Assembly (NCBI GenBank): GCA_947445215.1
Contig: CANFDA010000004.1
Span: 1-42,536 of the forward strand
DNA: 42,536 bases
Direction: 5' to 3'
DNA from: Alphaproteobacteria bacterium
GTDB taxonomy: Bacteria > Pseudomonadota > Alphaproteobacteria > Micropepsales > Micropepsaceae
The position numbers and the translations under genes are program-made. Every line of letters begins with the position of its first letter. Position 1 is the stretch's first letter. Shown in pieces: positions 19,492-28,000 of this stretch. Under the pieces are notes generated by a model. That model made no database searches. It saw nothing but the letters and a program-made list of their open reading frames with translations, and had not been told where the DNA came from.

Positions 19492-20042
19492 ATGCCCTGG
19501 CCTTCCACTTCGCGCGTCAGCGCCCGCACGCGATCCACCGCGGCTTCATGACGGGGATCGAGCGTCAGCACTTTGCGATACAGAGTCAGCGCCGCTTTCT
19601 TGTCGCCGTAATCCTCCAGCATGCCCGCCAGATCGGCCATGGCGGGGAAATGGCGGGGGTTGAGCGATACCACCTTCTGCAATGCGATCATGGCGGCGCT
19701 GTCATTGCCGGCGGCAGCATCGAGCAGGGCGCGCAGGCGCCAGCCTTCGGCGAAATCGGGCGACAGCTTGTTGACCGTGACCGCGAGCGTGGCGGCGGTC
19801 TTGCTGTCGCCGCCCGCCACCGCTTCCTTGGCGCGGGCCATCAGCAGGTCGAGGCTGGCGCTGCCCGACTGGCGGAAAGCGGCTTCGATCTTGTCTTCGA
19901 TGGGCTTGGCGTCTTCGGCGGATTCTGCCTTGGCGAGGTCGGCAAACCAGCGGTCGAGTTGGGCCCCCAAAACTTTTGAGGGCTGAGCCATAGCGGGCGC
20001 AAGCGTCAGAGCGAAAAAGAGGGCGGTCCAGAGGGGGCGCAT
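19488..20042 (-). CDS. TPR-repeat periplasmic protein
   Basis: Signal peptide; ALQKVVSLNPRHFPAMADLAGMLEDYGDKKAALTLYRKVLTLDPRHEAAVDRVRAL. Confidence 0.75.
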   Translation of the reverse strand: MRPLWTALFFALTLAPAMAQPSKVLGAQLDRWFADLAKAESAEDAKPIEDKIEAAFRQSGSASLDLLMARAKEAVAGGDSKTAATLAVTVNKLSPDFAEGWRLRALLDAAAGNDSAAMIALQKVVSLNPRHFPAMADLAGMLEDYGDKKAALTLYRKVLTLDPRHEAAVDRVRALTREVEGQGI

Positions 20043-20057
20043 GGCCCCATCCTAGAG

Positions 20058-21359
20058 CTAGGAATGTGGCAAAACCAGTACGGTGGGTTGCATCACTTCG
20101 GGAAGTGGGCCGCCTTCGGCCCAGTCCAGCAATTCGGCGATGTGCAGCACCGGCACACCGTCGGTGAGCTGCTGTATGCAGCCGATATTGCCCGAAACGA
20201 TCACATCCGGATTGCCGGCCATGATGTTCCCCAGCTTGCGGTCACGCAGGGTGTTGGACAGTTCCGGCTGCAGGATGGAGTAGCTGCCGGCCGAGCCGCA
20301 GCAGATATGCGATTCCAGGAATGGGGTCAGGGTGAAGCCGGCGGCGGCCAGCAGTTCCTCGCTCTTGCCGTTGAGCTTCAGGCCGTTCTGCAGCGAACAG
20401 GGCGGATGATAGGCGACCTTCAAACGATGTGGCGGCCGCCTGGGCGCTTGCGCCCCGGTTGAATCAATAAAATCCTTGGTGGGCGGCACCAGTTCGACGA
20501 AATCGATGAAGGCGGCGGCAAATTTGGCGGCGCGGGGCTGCCATTCGGCATCGCGCGGGAAGACATGCTGCAATTCCTTCAGATAGCCGCCGCAACCGGT
20601 GGCCGAGATGAAGACGCCGTCATAGCGGCCCGCCTCGTAGGCGATGATGATCTTCTTGGCGAATTCCTGGCTTTCATGTTCACGGCCTAGATGATGCGAA
20701 AGTGCGCCGCAGCAGCCCGCGCCTTCCAGCGGCACCAGCTCGATGCCGCGCCGCGACAGCACGCGCGACGCCGCCGCGTCGATCTGCGGCATCACCGCCT
20801 TCTGGACGCAGCCCGGCAACATGGCGATGCGCTTGACTGCCTTCTCCGGCCTTGTCAGCAGCTCCGGCCCACGCGGGGCCGACGCCTTCTTCATCATCAC
20901 TTCCAGGCGGCCCATCGGGATCACCTTGGCGGCGATCTTGCCGAACGGCACCAGGCCCAGCATCACCTTGGTGAGCGCCGGATAGGGAAACACGTTGGCG
21001 ATCAGCCAGCGGATGAAACGGTCGCCCAGCTTGCGCTTGTAATTCTCTTGGATATAGGCGCGCGACTTGTCAATCAGCCGGGCGTAATCGACGCTGGAAG
21101 GACAGGTGGTACGGCAATTGAGGCACGACAGGCAGCGGTCGATGTGATGCACCGCCTCGTCTGACGGCGTGCCGCCCTGCTCCAGCATCTTCTGCATGAA
21201 CTGGATGCGGCCGCGCGGAGAATCACGCTCGTCGCCCAGCACGACATAGGTCGGGCAGGTGGCGGTGCAGAAGCCGCAATGGACACATTTACGAATCTGG
21301 GTGGCGGCCGGCTTCAGTTCCGGATCGGCCCATTGCTCGGCGGTGAAATTGTTTCTCAT
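20058..21359 (-). CDS. glcF: Glycolate oxidase iron-sulfur subunit
   Basis: Two 4Fe-4S motifs CVHCGFCTATCP and CLSCLNCRTTCP; CCG domains GAGCCGALSHHLG and SHICCGSAGSYSILQP. Confidence 0.93.
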   Translation of the reverse strand: MRNNFTAEQWADPELKPAATQIRKCVHCGFCTATCPTYVVLGDERDSPRGRIQFMQKMLEQGGTPSDEAVHHIDRCLSCLNCRTTCPSSVDYARLIDKSRAYIQENYKRKLGDRFIRWLIANVFPYPALTKVMLGLVPFGKIAAKVIPMGRLEVMMKKASAPRGPELLTRPEKAVKRIAMLPGCVQKAVMPQIDAAASRVLSRRGIELVPLEGAGCCGALSHHLGREHESQEFAKKIIIAYEAGRYDGVFISATGCGGYLKELQHVFPRDAEWQPRAAKFAAAFIDFVELVPPTKDFIDSTGAQAPRRPPHRLKVAYHPPCSLQNGLKLNGKSEELLAAAGFTLTPFLESHICCGSAGSYSILQPELSNTLRDRKLGNIMAGNPDVIVSGNIGCIQQLTDGVPVLHIAELLDWAEGGPLPEVMQPTVLVLPHS

Positions 21360-22507
21360 GTGATGCGGCCCGGATTGAACAGCCCGTCGGGATCGAAGGC
21401 GCTCTTGATGCCACCACGCAGCTTCGCCAGCGCTGGCGGCGGCGGCGCATACAGGCCCAATTCGGCGCGGCGCGCGTCCGATGCCTTCAGCAGCATGGCC
21501 TGGCCGTCATTGGCGGCGGCAATGCTGCGGATCAGGCTCGCGCTTTGCAGCGGGGCGGCAAACCACAACAGGCCACCGGACTGGTCGCCCAGCCACAGCG
21601 GGGCGGCGATTTCGGCGGCGATGCGCGGCGCGTCGGCAGCCGGAATCATCAGGCGCCAGATTTCCAGATTGGAACCGGCGAACATCGCGCCATTCTTGAT
21701 CTTCTCGAACAGGGTGATGCCGTCTGCGATATCTTCCAGCGTCACGCCTAGCAGGGCATTGGCCAGGGCGGTCTTTTCCCGCAACGGCTGGGCTTCGCCT
21801 TCCAGGCGGATGATGGCGGCGCCGCGCCCCACATCGGACAACAACGTGTTCCCGGACGGCAAGTAAGCCAGGCCCGACGGCTCCAGCGCGCTGCGCGCGA
21901 ATTTGCGCAAATGGGCGAAGCCTTCCAGCGGCCCCACATCCATGATCGCCAGCACGGCGGCATGGCTGGGGCGCGGATAGACGCGGAAGGTGAGTTCGGT
22001 GAGCACCGACAGCGTGCCGAAGGCGCCGCACATCAGTTTCGGGATATCGAAGCCGGTGACGTTCTTGACGACTTTCGCGCCGCCGCGAATGGTTTCGCCC
22101 AGGCCGTTGACGCCGCGATAGGCCAGCAACGAGTCGCGCGGGGGGCCGCGCAGCAGGCGGCCAGGACCAAAAGCATCGACGCAGACTGCGCCGCCGATGG
22201 TGGGGGTCCCATTGATGCCATGGACGCCGGACCAGTCAGCCGGATCGAAGCCCAGCCGCTGGCCGCGCTGCGCCAGCACGGCTTCCAGTTCCGGCACCGG
22301 CGTGGCGGGCGCGACGGTGCAGAGCAGTTCTTCCGGCTCGTAATTGACGATGCCCGTCAGCGCCGAGACAGCGAGCTGCGGCAGCGCCCCGGTTGGCGCG
22401 CCGATACCGCGGCGGGTGCCACCGGCGACGATCTCGAACGGCGCTTTTACCGCACGCTGCTGGCGCACGAAATCGACGATCTGCGATTCGGTCTGGGCTT
22501 TAGTCAT
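21356..22507 (-). CDS. glcE: Glycolate oxidase FAD-binding subunit
   Basis: GGTRRGIG, GTPTIGGAVCVDAFGPGRLLRGPPRDSLLAYRGVNGLGETIRGGAKVVKNVTGFDIPKLMCGAFGTLSVLTELTFRVYP; between glcD and glcF. Confidence 0.92.
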   Translation of the reverse strand: MTKAQTESQIVDFVRQQRAVKAPFEIVAGGTRRGIGAPTGALPQLAVSALTGIVNYEPEELLCTVAPATPVPELEAVLAQRGQRLGFDPADWSGVHGINGTPTIGGAVCVDAFGPGRLLRGPPRDSLLAYRGVNGLGETIRGGAKVVKNVTGFDIPKLMCGAFGTLSVLTELTFRVYPRPSHAAVLAIMDVGPLEGFAHLRKFARSALEPSGLAYLPSGNTLLSDVGRGAAIIRLEGEAQPLREKTALANALLGVTLEDIADGITLFEKIKNGAMFAGSNLEIWRLMIPAADAPRIAAEIAAPLWLGDQSGGLLWFAAPLQSASLIRSIAAANDGQAMLLKASDARRAELGLYAPPPPALAKLRGGIKSAFDPDGLFNPGRIT

Positions 22508-23988
22508 CAGTAGCGCGGCAGATGTGGGTGCGGCAGCTGCGCGCCATGGACGTGCAGGTGCCCCTGTTCGATGCAGGGCGAAAGCGTCGGGAAAACCTTG
22601 CCGGGATTGTAGCGGCCGCCCGGATCGAAGGCGCACTTGACCCGGCCCTGCTGCTCCATCTCCTCGACGGTGAACATTTCCGGCATCAGGTCGCGCTTTT
22701 CGATGCCGACGCCATGCTCGCCGGTGAGGACGCCGCCTACCTTGACGCAAAGGCGCAGAATGTCGGCGCCGAAGGCTTCCGCCTTTTCGAACTCACCCGG
22801 CTTGGTCTGATCGAACACGATCAGCGGATGCAGATTGCCGTCGCCGGCATGAAAGACGTTGCAGCAGCCCAAGCCATAATGCTCCGAAAGCCGGGCCATG
22901 CCTTCCAGCACTTCGGGCAGCTTCTTGCGCGGAATGGTGCCGTCCATGCAGATCATGTCGGGCTGGATGCGGCCCATGGCGGCGAAGGCGGCTTTGCGGC
23001 CCGACCACATGCGGGCGCGCTGCGCCTCGTCGGTGGCTTCCAGCGAAGTGCCGCCGGTGCGGGCGATGACGGCGGCCAGCCGCTGCATCGTATCGGTGAC
23101 ATCGGCTTCGACGCCGTCGGCATCGATTATCAGGATGGCGGCGGCGCCCGGCGGATAACCGGGCTGGTTATAGGCTTCCACCGCTTCGGCGCACTGCTTG
23201 TCCATGAACTCCATGGCGGCGGGCAGGATGCCGTCGGCGATGATGGCGGCGACGCATTCGCCCGCCTTGGGCACGGTATCGAACGACGCCAGCAGGGTGC
23301 GCGTCACCGGCGGCTTGCGCAGGATCTTCACGATGACTTCCACCACGGTGCCGAGCAGACCTTCCGAGCCGGTGATGAGACCCAGGATGTCGAGACCACC
23401 CTGCGCGCCGGCCTTGCCGCCCAGCCGCACTTCGTCGCCATTCGGGGTGATAAAGACCACGCCCAGGAGATTGTTGGTGGTGAGGCCATATTTCAGGCAA
23501 TGCAGCCCGCCGGAATTCTCCGCTACATTGCCGCCGATGGAGCAGGCGATCTGGCTGGACGGATCGGGCGCGTAATAGAAGCCGTTGGGGTCCACGGCCT
23601 TGGTGATGTTCAGGTTGGTGACGCCCGGTTCGACCGTGACGCAACCATTCTCATAATCGATCTCGACGATGGATTTCATGCGGCCCATGGCCAGCAGGAT
23701 GCCGTCTTCGCGCGGCAGCGAACCGCCGGACAGCGAGGTGCCAGCGCCACGCGGCACGATCGGAATGCCTTCGACATAGGCGTATTTGACGACGTCGATG
23801 ACCTGCTGGCGGGTCTTGGGCAGCACCACCACCAGCGGCTGCTGGGTGTAGGCGGCGAGCGCATCGCAATCGAAGACCTGGCGGCCGGCGGCGTCTTCCA
23901 CCACGCCGTCCGGCACAATGGCCTTCAGCGCGCTGACAATGGCATCGCGGCGGGCAAGTATGGAAAGGTCAGAAGGAGGCAGTTTCAA
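22507..23988 (-). CDS. glcD: Glycolate oxidase subunit, FAD-linked oxidase
   Basis: VPRGAGTSLSGGSLPREDGILLAMGRMKSI, GGNVAENSGGLHCLKYGLTTNNLLGV, NVFHAGDGNLHPLIVFD, GGVLTGEHGVGIEKRDLM. Confidence 0.95.
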   Translation of the reverse strand: MKLPPSDLSILARRDAIVSALKAIVPDGVVEDAAGRQVFDCDALAAYTQQPLVVVLPKTRQQVIDVVKYAYVEGIPIVPRGAGTSLSGGSLPREDGILLAMGRMKSIVEIDYENGCVTVEPGVTNLNITKAVDPNGFYYAPDPSSQIACSIGGNVAENSGGLHCLKYGLTTNNLLGVVFITPNGDEVRLGGKAGAQGGLDILGLITGSEGLLGTVVEVIVKILRKPPVTRTLLASFDTVPKAGECVAAIIADGILPAAMEFMDKQCAEAVEAYNQPGYPPGAAAILIIDADGVEADVTDTMQRLAAVIARTGGTSLEATDEAQRARMWSGRKAAFAAMGRIQPDMICMDGTIPRKKLPEVLEGMARLSEHYGLGCCNVFHAGDGNLHPLIVFDQTKPGEFEKAEAFGADILRLCVKVGGVLTGEHGVGIEKRDLMPEMFTVEEMEQQGRVKCAFDPGGRYNPGKVFPTLSPCIEQGHLHVHGAQLPHPHLPRY

Positions 23989-24028
23989 AGCGCAAAAACT
24001 CCAAGTGCTGAGGAGTTAGCGCGTCCGG

Positions 24029-24154
24029 TTAGCCCTGGCGAGCCTTGAAGCGCGGATTCTTCTTGTTGATGACGTAAACACGGCCCTTACGGCGGATGAT
24101 GCGGCAATCCTTGTCGCGCTTCTTGAGCGAACGGAGGGAATTACGAACTTTCAT
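24029..24154 (-). CDS. rpmJ: 50S ribosomal protein L36 (41 aa)
   Basis: Translated by eye: [41 protein letters not shown]; absent from the supplied track because it is below 60 aa. Confidence 0.95.
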   Translation of the reverse strand: MKVRNSLRSLKKRDKDCRIIRRKGRVYVINKKNPRFKARQG

Positions 24155-24331
24155 GACACGCCTTTGAAGCCATATTTCCGCCAAAAAGGCGACATGCCTC
24201 CGGCGAAGAGGCGGGGAAACTATGCGGGGGCATGGCCCAAGTCAACAGGAGCCAAAGCGGGTATAAAAGCCCGGAATTCCGCCAAAAATCTGAGGCTGAC
24301 GGGCGGAAAAAATGATGCCAGGGTTAAAGAC

Positions 24332-25616
24332 ATGCTGCATCGCCCCAGTTTCCTGCAGGCCCTGGCCGCCCTAACCGGACTGCTGCTGGTGGTGGCCTGC
24401 GCGGTCGCCCCGCCGCTGGGTGCGTCCGTGCCGCGCCCCGCCGCCCCGCTGCCGCCGCGCGCTGCCGCGATCATCCCCATCAACGCGCCGCCGCCGCTCA
24501 CCCCGTTCGAACACTTCCTCTCTGAGGTGCGGGTGCGGTCGCAGGCCCATGGCATCACGGCGGAAACCTATGCCGCCGCCAAGGCGGGCCTGGCGCCCCT
24601 GCCCGCCATCACCGCCGCCAACGAGAACCAGCCGGAATTTTCCCGTCCGGTCTGGGCCTATCTCGACGGTGCGGTGTCGCCCCGCCGCCTGAAGGACGGG
24701 CAGTACATGCAGACCCCGCGGCACGCTGGACGGCATCGCCGCCAGTTCGGGCGTGCCGCGCGAGACCCTCCTGGCGATCTGGGGCATGGAAACCAACTAT
24801 GGGCGTGGCCAGGGTGGCTACAATCTTTTCGCCGCGCTGGCGACGCTGGGTTACGAAGGCCCACGCCAGGACTTCGGGCGCACCGAGTTTCTCGCCACGC
24901 TGCGCATCCTGCGGGAGCAGAATTACGCAATGAGCGAGATGCGCTCGTCCTGGGCAGGGGCCTTTGGCCAGACCCAGTTCATGCCCAGCAGCTTCCTGAA
25001 ATACGCCACCGATGGCGACCGCGATGGCCGCATCAATCTGTGGAACTCGCAGGCTGACGCCATCGCGTCGTCCGCCAAACTGCTCACGGCCCAAGGCTGG
25101 AAGCGCAACGAAGCCTGGGGCTACGAAGTCACGCTGCCCAAGACTTTCGCTTACGAAGACCCCGATGTGGAAATGCTGAAGCTGGTGACGGAATGGCAGA
25201 AGCGCGGAGTGCGCACGGTGGGCGGCGCGCCGCTGCCGCCTTATGCCGAGATGGCCTCGATCTATCTGCCCGCCGGGGCAAGGGGCCCGGCCTTCCTGCT
25301 GCTGCCCAATTTCAACGTCATCCTGAAATACAACAACGCAGCGTCCTATGCGCTGGCGGTGGCGACGCTGGCCGACCGCATCGCCGGACGCCCCGGCATG
25401 CGGGGCGCCTGGCCGCAAACCGAGCGCCTGAGGTCGCGCGATGAGCGCATGACGTTCCAGCGCGGCCTGGCGGCGGCGGGCTTCGATCCCGGCGAGGCCG
25501 ATGGCGTGCTGGGCCGCCGCACCCGCGCCGCCACCCGCGCCTGGCAGCACAGCCGCGGCCTTACCGCCGACGGCTATCCCAGTGCCGATTTGCTGGCAGC
25601 GATGGGTGCGCGCTGA
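24332..25616 (+). pseudogene. Lytic murein transglycosylase (MltB-like + peptidoglycan-binding domain) with apparent 1-nt frameshift
   Basis: Frame 1: lipoprotein-like N-terminus ...FEHFLSEVRVRSQAHGITAETYAAAKAG...FSRPVWAYLDGAVSPRRL; frame 2: TLDGIAASSGVPRETLLAIWGMETNYGRGQGGYNLFAALATLGYEG...AFGQTQFMPSSFLKYATDGDRDGRINLW and a PG-binding repeat. Break at CCCC 24714-24717. Confidence 0.85.
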
Positions 25617-25812
25617 CCCCCGAGGGCCTTGCTTGTGATATGGCCCATAAAGGCGTAAAGGTAGGTCGCGACGGCGCACCGTCAGGCAAAGCAAACTGCA
25701 CCTCCTGACCCGTTTCTGCGCGTCTGGCCCGGAACAGCCGGCTCTCTTGTCTTTCTCAATCTATCGCCGCCCTGGCATGTGCCCGGGCGTCTCTCTTCGA
25801 AAAGGTTTTTCC

Positions 25813-26016
25813 ATGACCATTGGAACCGTGAAGTTCTTCAATACCGACAAGGGCTTTGGCTTTATTTCCCCGGAAGGTGGCAGCAAGGATGTGTTCGTGC
25901 ACGCCACCGCCGTGGAAGCGGCCGGCATGCGCAGCCTGAACGAAGGCCAGAAGGTCTCGTTCGACGAACAGCCGGATGCCAAGGGCACCAAGGCTGTGAA
26001 TCTCAAGGCCCTTTAA
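25813..26016 (+). CDS. Cold-shock protein, CspA family
   Basis: MTIGTVKFFNTDKGFGFISPEGGSKDVFVHATAVEAAGM...GQKVSFDEQPDAKGTKAVNLKAL (RNP1/RNP2). Confidence 0.95.
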   Translation: MTIGTVKFFNTDKGFGFISPEGGSKDVFVHATAVEAAGMRSLNEGQKVSFDEQPDAKGTKAVNLKAL

Positions 26017-26031
26017 ACGGCACGGATTGAA

Positions 26032-26065
26032 GGGGCGGCGGAGATTGTCTCCGCCGCCCCTTTTT
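26032..26065 (+). terminator. Rho-independent terminator after the cold-shock gene
   Basis: GGGGCGGCGGAGA-TTG-TCTCCGCCGCCCC-TTTTT, 13-bp perfect stem. Confidence 0.92.
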
Positions 26066-26095
26066 CGTTTCGACCCGTTTTCAGGAGAGTGACCG

Positions 26096-26242
26096 ATGCC
26101 CAGGCCCCCGAACTATTCCCAGGACCGCATGAACCGCGAGCGCGCCCAGGCGGCCAAGGCGGCGGAAAAGTCCGAGCGCAAGGCGCAGGAAAAGTTGCTG
26201 CGCAAGGCGGAAAAAGACAAAGAGAATCCGCCGGAAGGCTGA
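26096..26242 (+). CDS. Small highly charged hypothetical protein (48 aa)
   Basis: AGGAGAG upstream of ATG; MPRPPNYSQDRMNRERAQAAKAAEKSERKAQEKLLRKAEKDKENPPEG*. Below the ORF-track cutoff. Confidence 0.55.
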   Translation: MPRPPNYSQDRMNRERAQAAKAAEKSERKAQEKLLRKAEKDKENPPEG

Positions 26243-26353
26243 ACAGCCGAGTGTCACAATTGCCTGGGCGCGCATTGTGACAGATATTCCTGATGACGCT
26301 TGTGTGATGGGATGCTACGGACGCGGCCCTTTGTCTGTCGCACAGACCGTTCG

Positions 26354-26770
26354 ATGAACAGCACGCCCCATTCTCCGCATGCCTTGCGCCCTGGTACGGT
26401 CGTCACCGTGTGCATGAAGGGCCTGTTCAAGCTGGCGCGCCATTTCGCGCTGGTGACGGAGAAAGTGTGCGCCGACGGCCTGTCGGTCGTTATCGCCAAC
26501 GCCATCGAAACCGGCGGCCCGGCGGAAGTAAGCTGGAGCGCTTTCGTGCAGGGCCGCGCGTTTCGGGCCTTTTATCCCAGCGCCTTGCCGCCGGAGACGG
26601 TGCTAGCCAATGCCCATGACCTGTTCGGGGCGCGCTACAGCTTCCTGCACTGGAATTGCGAGCATTTCGCCAATGCCGCCCATGGCCGCTTCGGCAGCAG
26701 CGACCAGATTCGCGGCGGCTTGGCGCTGGCGGCGCTGATGGGCGGCCTGATCTGGGCCGTCGCGCACTAG
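26354..26770 (+). CDS. LRAT-like (lecithin:retinol acyltransferase, NlpC/P60 superfamily) domain protein
   Basis: RPGTVVTVCMKGLFKLARHFALVTE (candidate catalytic His) and FLHWNCEHFANAAHGR (NCEHF Cys motif). Confidence 0.75.
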   Translation: MNSTPHSPHALRPGTVVTVCMKGLFKLARHFALVTEKVCADGLSVVIANAIETGGPAEVSWSAFVQGRAFRAFYPSALPPETVLANAHDLFGARYSFLHWNCEHFANAAHGRFGSSDQIRGGLALAALMGGLIWAVAH

Positions 26771-26850
26771 GAGCGGCGGCCAGGAAAAGTGCGGCGGCTA
26801 GCGACAGCGTAGTTGCAGCTTTTTCCGTCCTGCCGCGCGGCCATAAAAAA

Positions 26851-27172
26851 TCAACGACGCTTTTTAAATCGTATTTCGCTGGTGTCGGAACGCCCGTCCG
26901 CGTCAACCACGGTGACGCGCGCCAAGCCTTCGCCCATGGGCAGATAGGTCGCGGCGTCGAAGCGTTCATAACTGCCGACAATATCGCCATTGACCAGCCA
27001 AGTGAGCGGGCTGCGTCCGCCATCGGCCTTGAGCGTGATGCTGCGATCCTTGGCGCGGGCTTCCGGCAACGGCACCACCGCATCATGTCGGGCGGCAGCA
27101 ACCAGTTGGCGAGAGCAATGCCGCGGCGAAGCCGAGCAGGCCATAACCCGGCAGCTTCAGCCGGGGCATCAT
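26851..27172 (-). pseudogene. Remnant of penicillin-binding protein 1C (BiPBP_C C-terminal domain only)
   Basis: SITLKADGGRSPLTWLVNGDIVGSYERFDAATYLPMGEGLARVTVVDADGRSDTSEIRFKKRR resembles the PbpC C-terminal domain; no transglycosylase or transpeptidase upstream. A coupled start MMPRLKLPGYGLLGFAA at 27172 is out of frame with it. Confidence 0.6.
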
Positions 27173-27354
27173 TTGCCGGCCATGCGCCGCGTCGTCGACA
27201 CCGCCAGCGCGATATAGGCCGCTACCCCCACCAGCGTCAGCGGCGAAGTGCCTGCGGGCGGGTAAAGATTGAACAGCAGCGCGAACAGGATGAACGCGCC
27301 CATGAAGAAGAGAAAGCCGGTGACGACCGCTTTGCCGTTTTTTGGACCGTTCAT
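27169..27354 (-). CDS. Small two-TM protein (61 aa)
   Basis: MNGPKNGKAVVTGFLFFMGAFILFALLFNLYPPAGTSPLTLVGVAAYIALAVSTTRRMAGK; ATGA overlap with the preceding gene. Confidence 0.6.
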   Translation of the reverse strand: MNGPKNGKAVVTGFLFFMGAFILFALLFNLYPPAGTSPLTLVGVAAYIALAVSTTRRMAGK

Positions 27355-27524
27355 TTCCGGACAAACTTTCGCATCAGGCGCGAACAGAGGACCGCCAGCA
27401 GGAACAGGCCCAGCATCGTCCAGTTGGACTCCGTCAGATGCGGCCAACGGCTGAAGACCAGCATCAGGCTGCCGACGATGACGATGCCGATCAGGGCGGC
27501 GATAATAAAGTTACGCCAATTCAT
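27351..27524 (-). CDS. Small two-TM protein (57 aa)
   Basis: Translated by eye: MNWRNFIIAALIGIVIVGSLMLVFSRWPHLTESNWTMLGLFLLAVLCSRLMRKFVRK*; below the ORF-track cutoff. Confidence 0.6.
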   Translation of the reverse strand: MNWRNFIIAALIGIVIVGSLMLVFSRWPHLTESNWTMLGLFLLAVLCSRLMRKFVRK

Positions 27525-27833
27525 TTATTCACCCACATTGACCATACCCACCGATGTCCGCGCGGTGATGACAGGCGCATACATATCCTTGGCATGGGCA
27601 GGCGGCAACGCGAAGCGGCCCACCGTCACGGCACGGGCGATATAGGCGACACGGAACTGGGGCTGCGGCTCCGGCCCGCGGGCATTGCTGGGGCGATACT
27701 GCACGCCAAGATTGAAGGCGGCGATGAAACGGTCGTCGCGCTTGCCGGTGAGGTAAAGCCCGCCCACAGCGGCGAGCGCCAGGGCGCAGAGACCAAGGCC
27801 GCAGATCAGCAAATACTTGATTTTTGGCTTCAT
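27525..27833 (-). CDS. Membrane-anchored hypothetical protein (102 aa)
   Basis: MKPKIKYLLICGLGLCALALAAVGGLYLTGKRDDRFIAAFNLGVQYRPSNARGPEPQPQFRVAYIARAVTVGRFALPPAHAKDMYAPVITARTSVGMVNVGE; abuts the next small gene. Confidence 0.6.
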   Translation of the reverse strand: MKPKIKYLLICGLGLCALALAAVGGLYLTGKRDDRFIAAFNLGVQYRPSNARGPEPQPQFRVAYIARAVTVGRFALPPAHAKDMYAPVITARTSVGMVNVGE

Positions 27834-28000
27834 TTTGGCGCACCCCTCTCATGGTCGCACGGCCGGACGGAAAACCGCTTCACACTTTTCCTGGCCGTGC
27901 TCCGAGCCCGCCAAAATCTAGCGGGCTACTCTTACACGCGCCAGAAAAGCAGACGCTGCAAAGCGGGCATGATGACAAGGTGTGGGTGAATCGAAAATTC

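Noticed and set aside
24714-24717. Programmed ribosomal frameshifting in the transglycosylase gene
   Set aside because: No heptameric slippery site with downstream pseudoknot seen; a single-base run-length indel is simpler, and comparable lesions occur elsewhere in the window.
25747-25812. Longer cold-shock protein start (MSFSIYRRPGM...)
   Set aside because: The canonical CspA start MTIGTVKFFN at 25813 fits family length; the upstream part is probably a structured leader.
27906-27931. AGCCCGC...GCGGGCT hairpin downstream of the TonB receptor gene as a terminator
   Set aside because: Stem is short and has no T-tract on the relevant strand; not strong enough to call.
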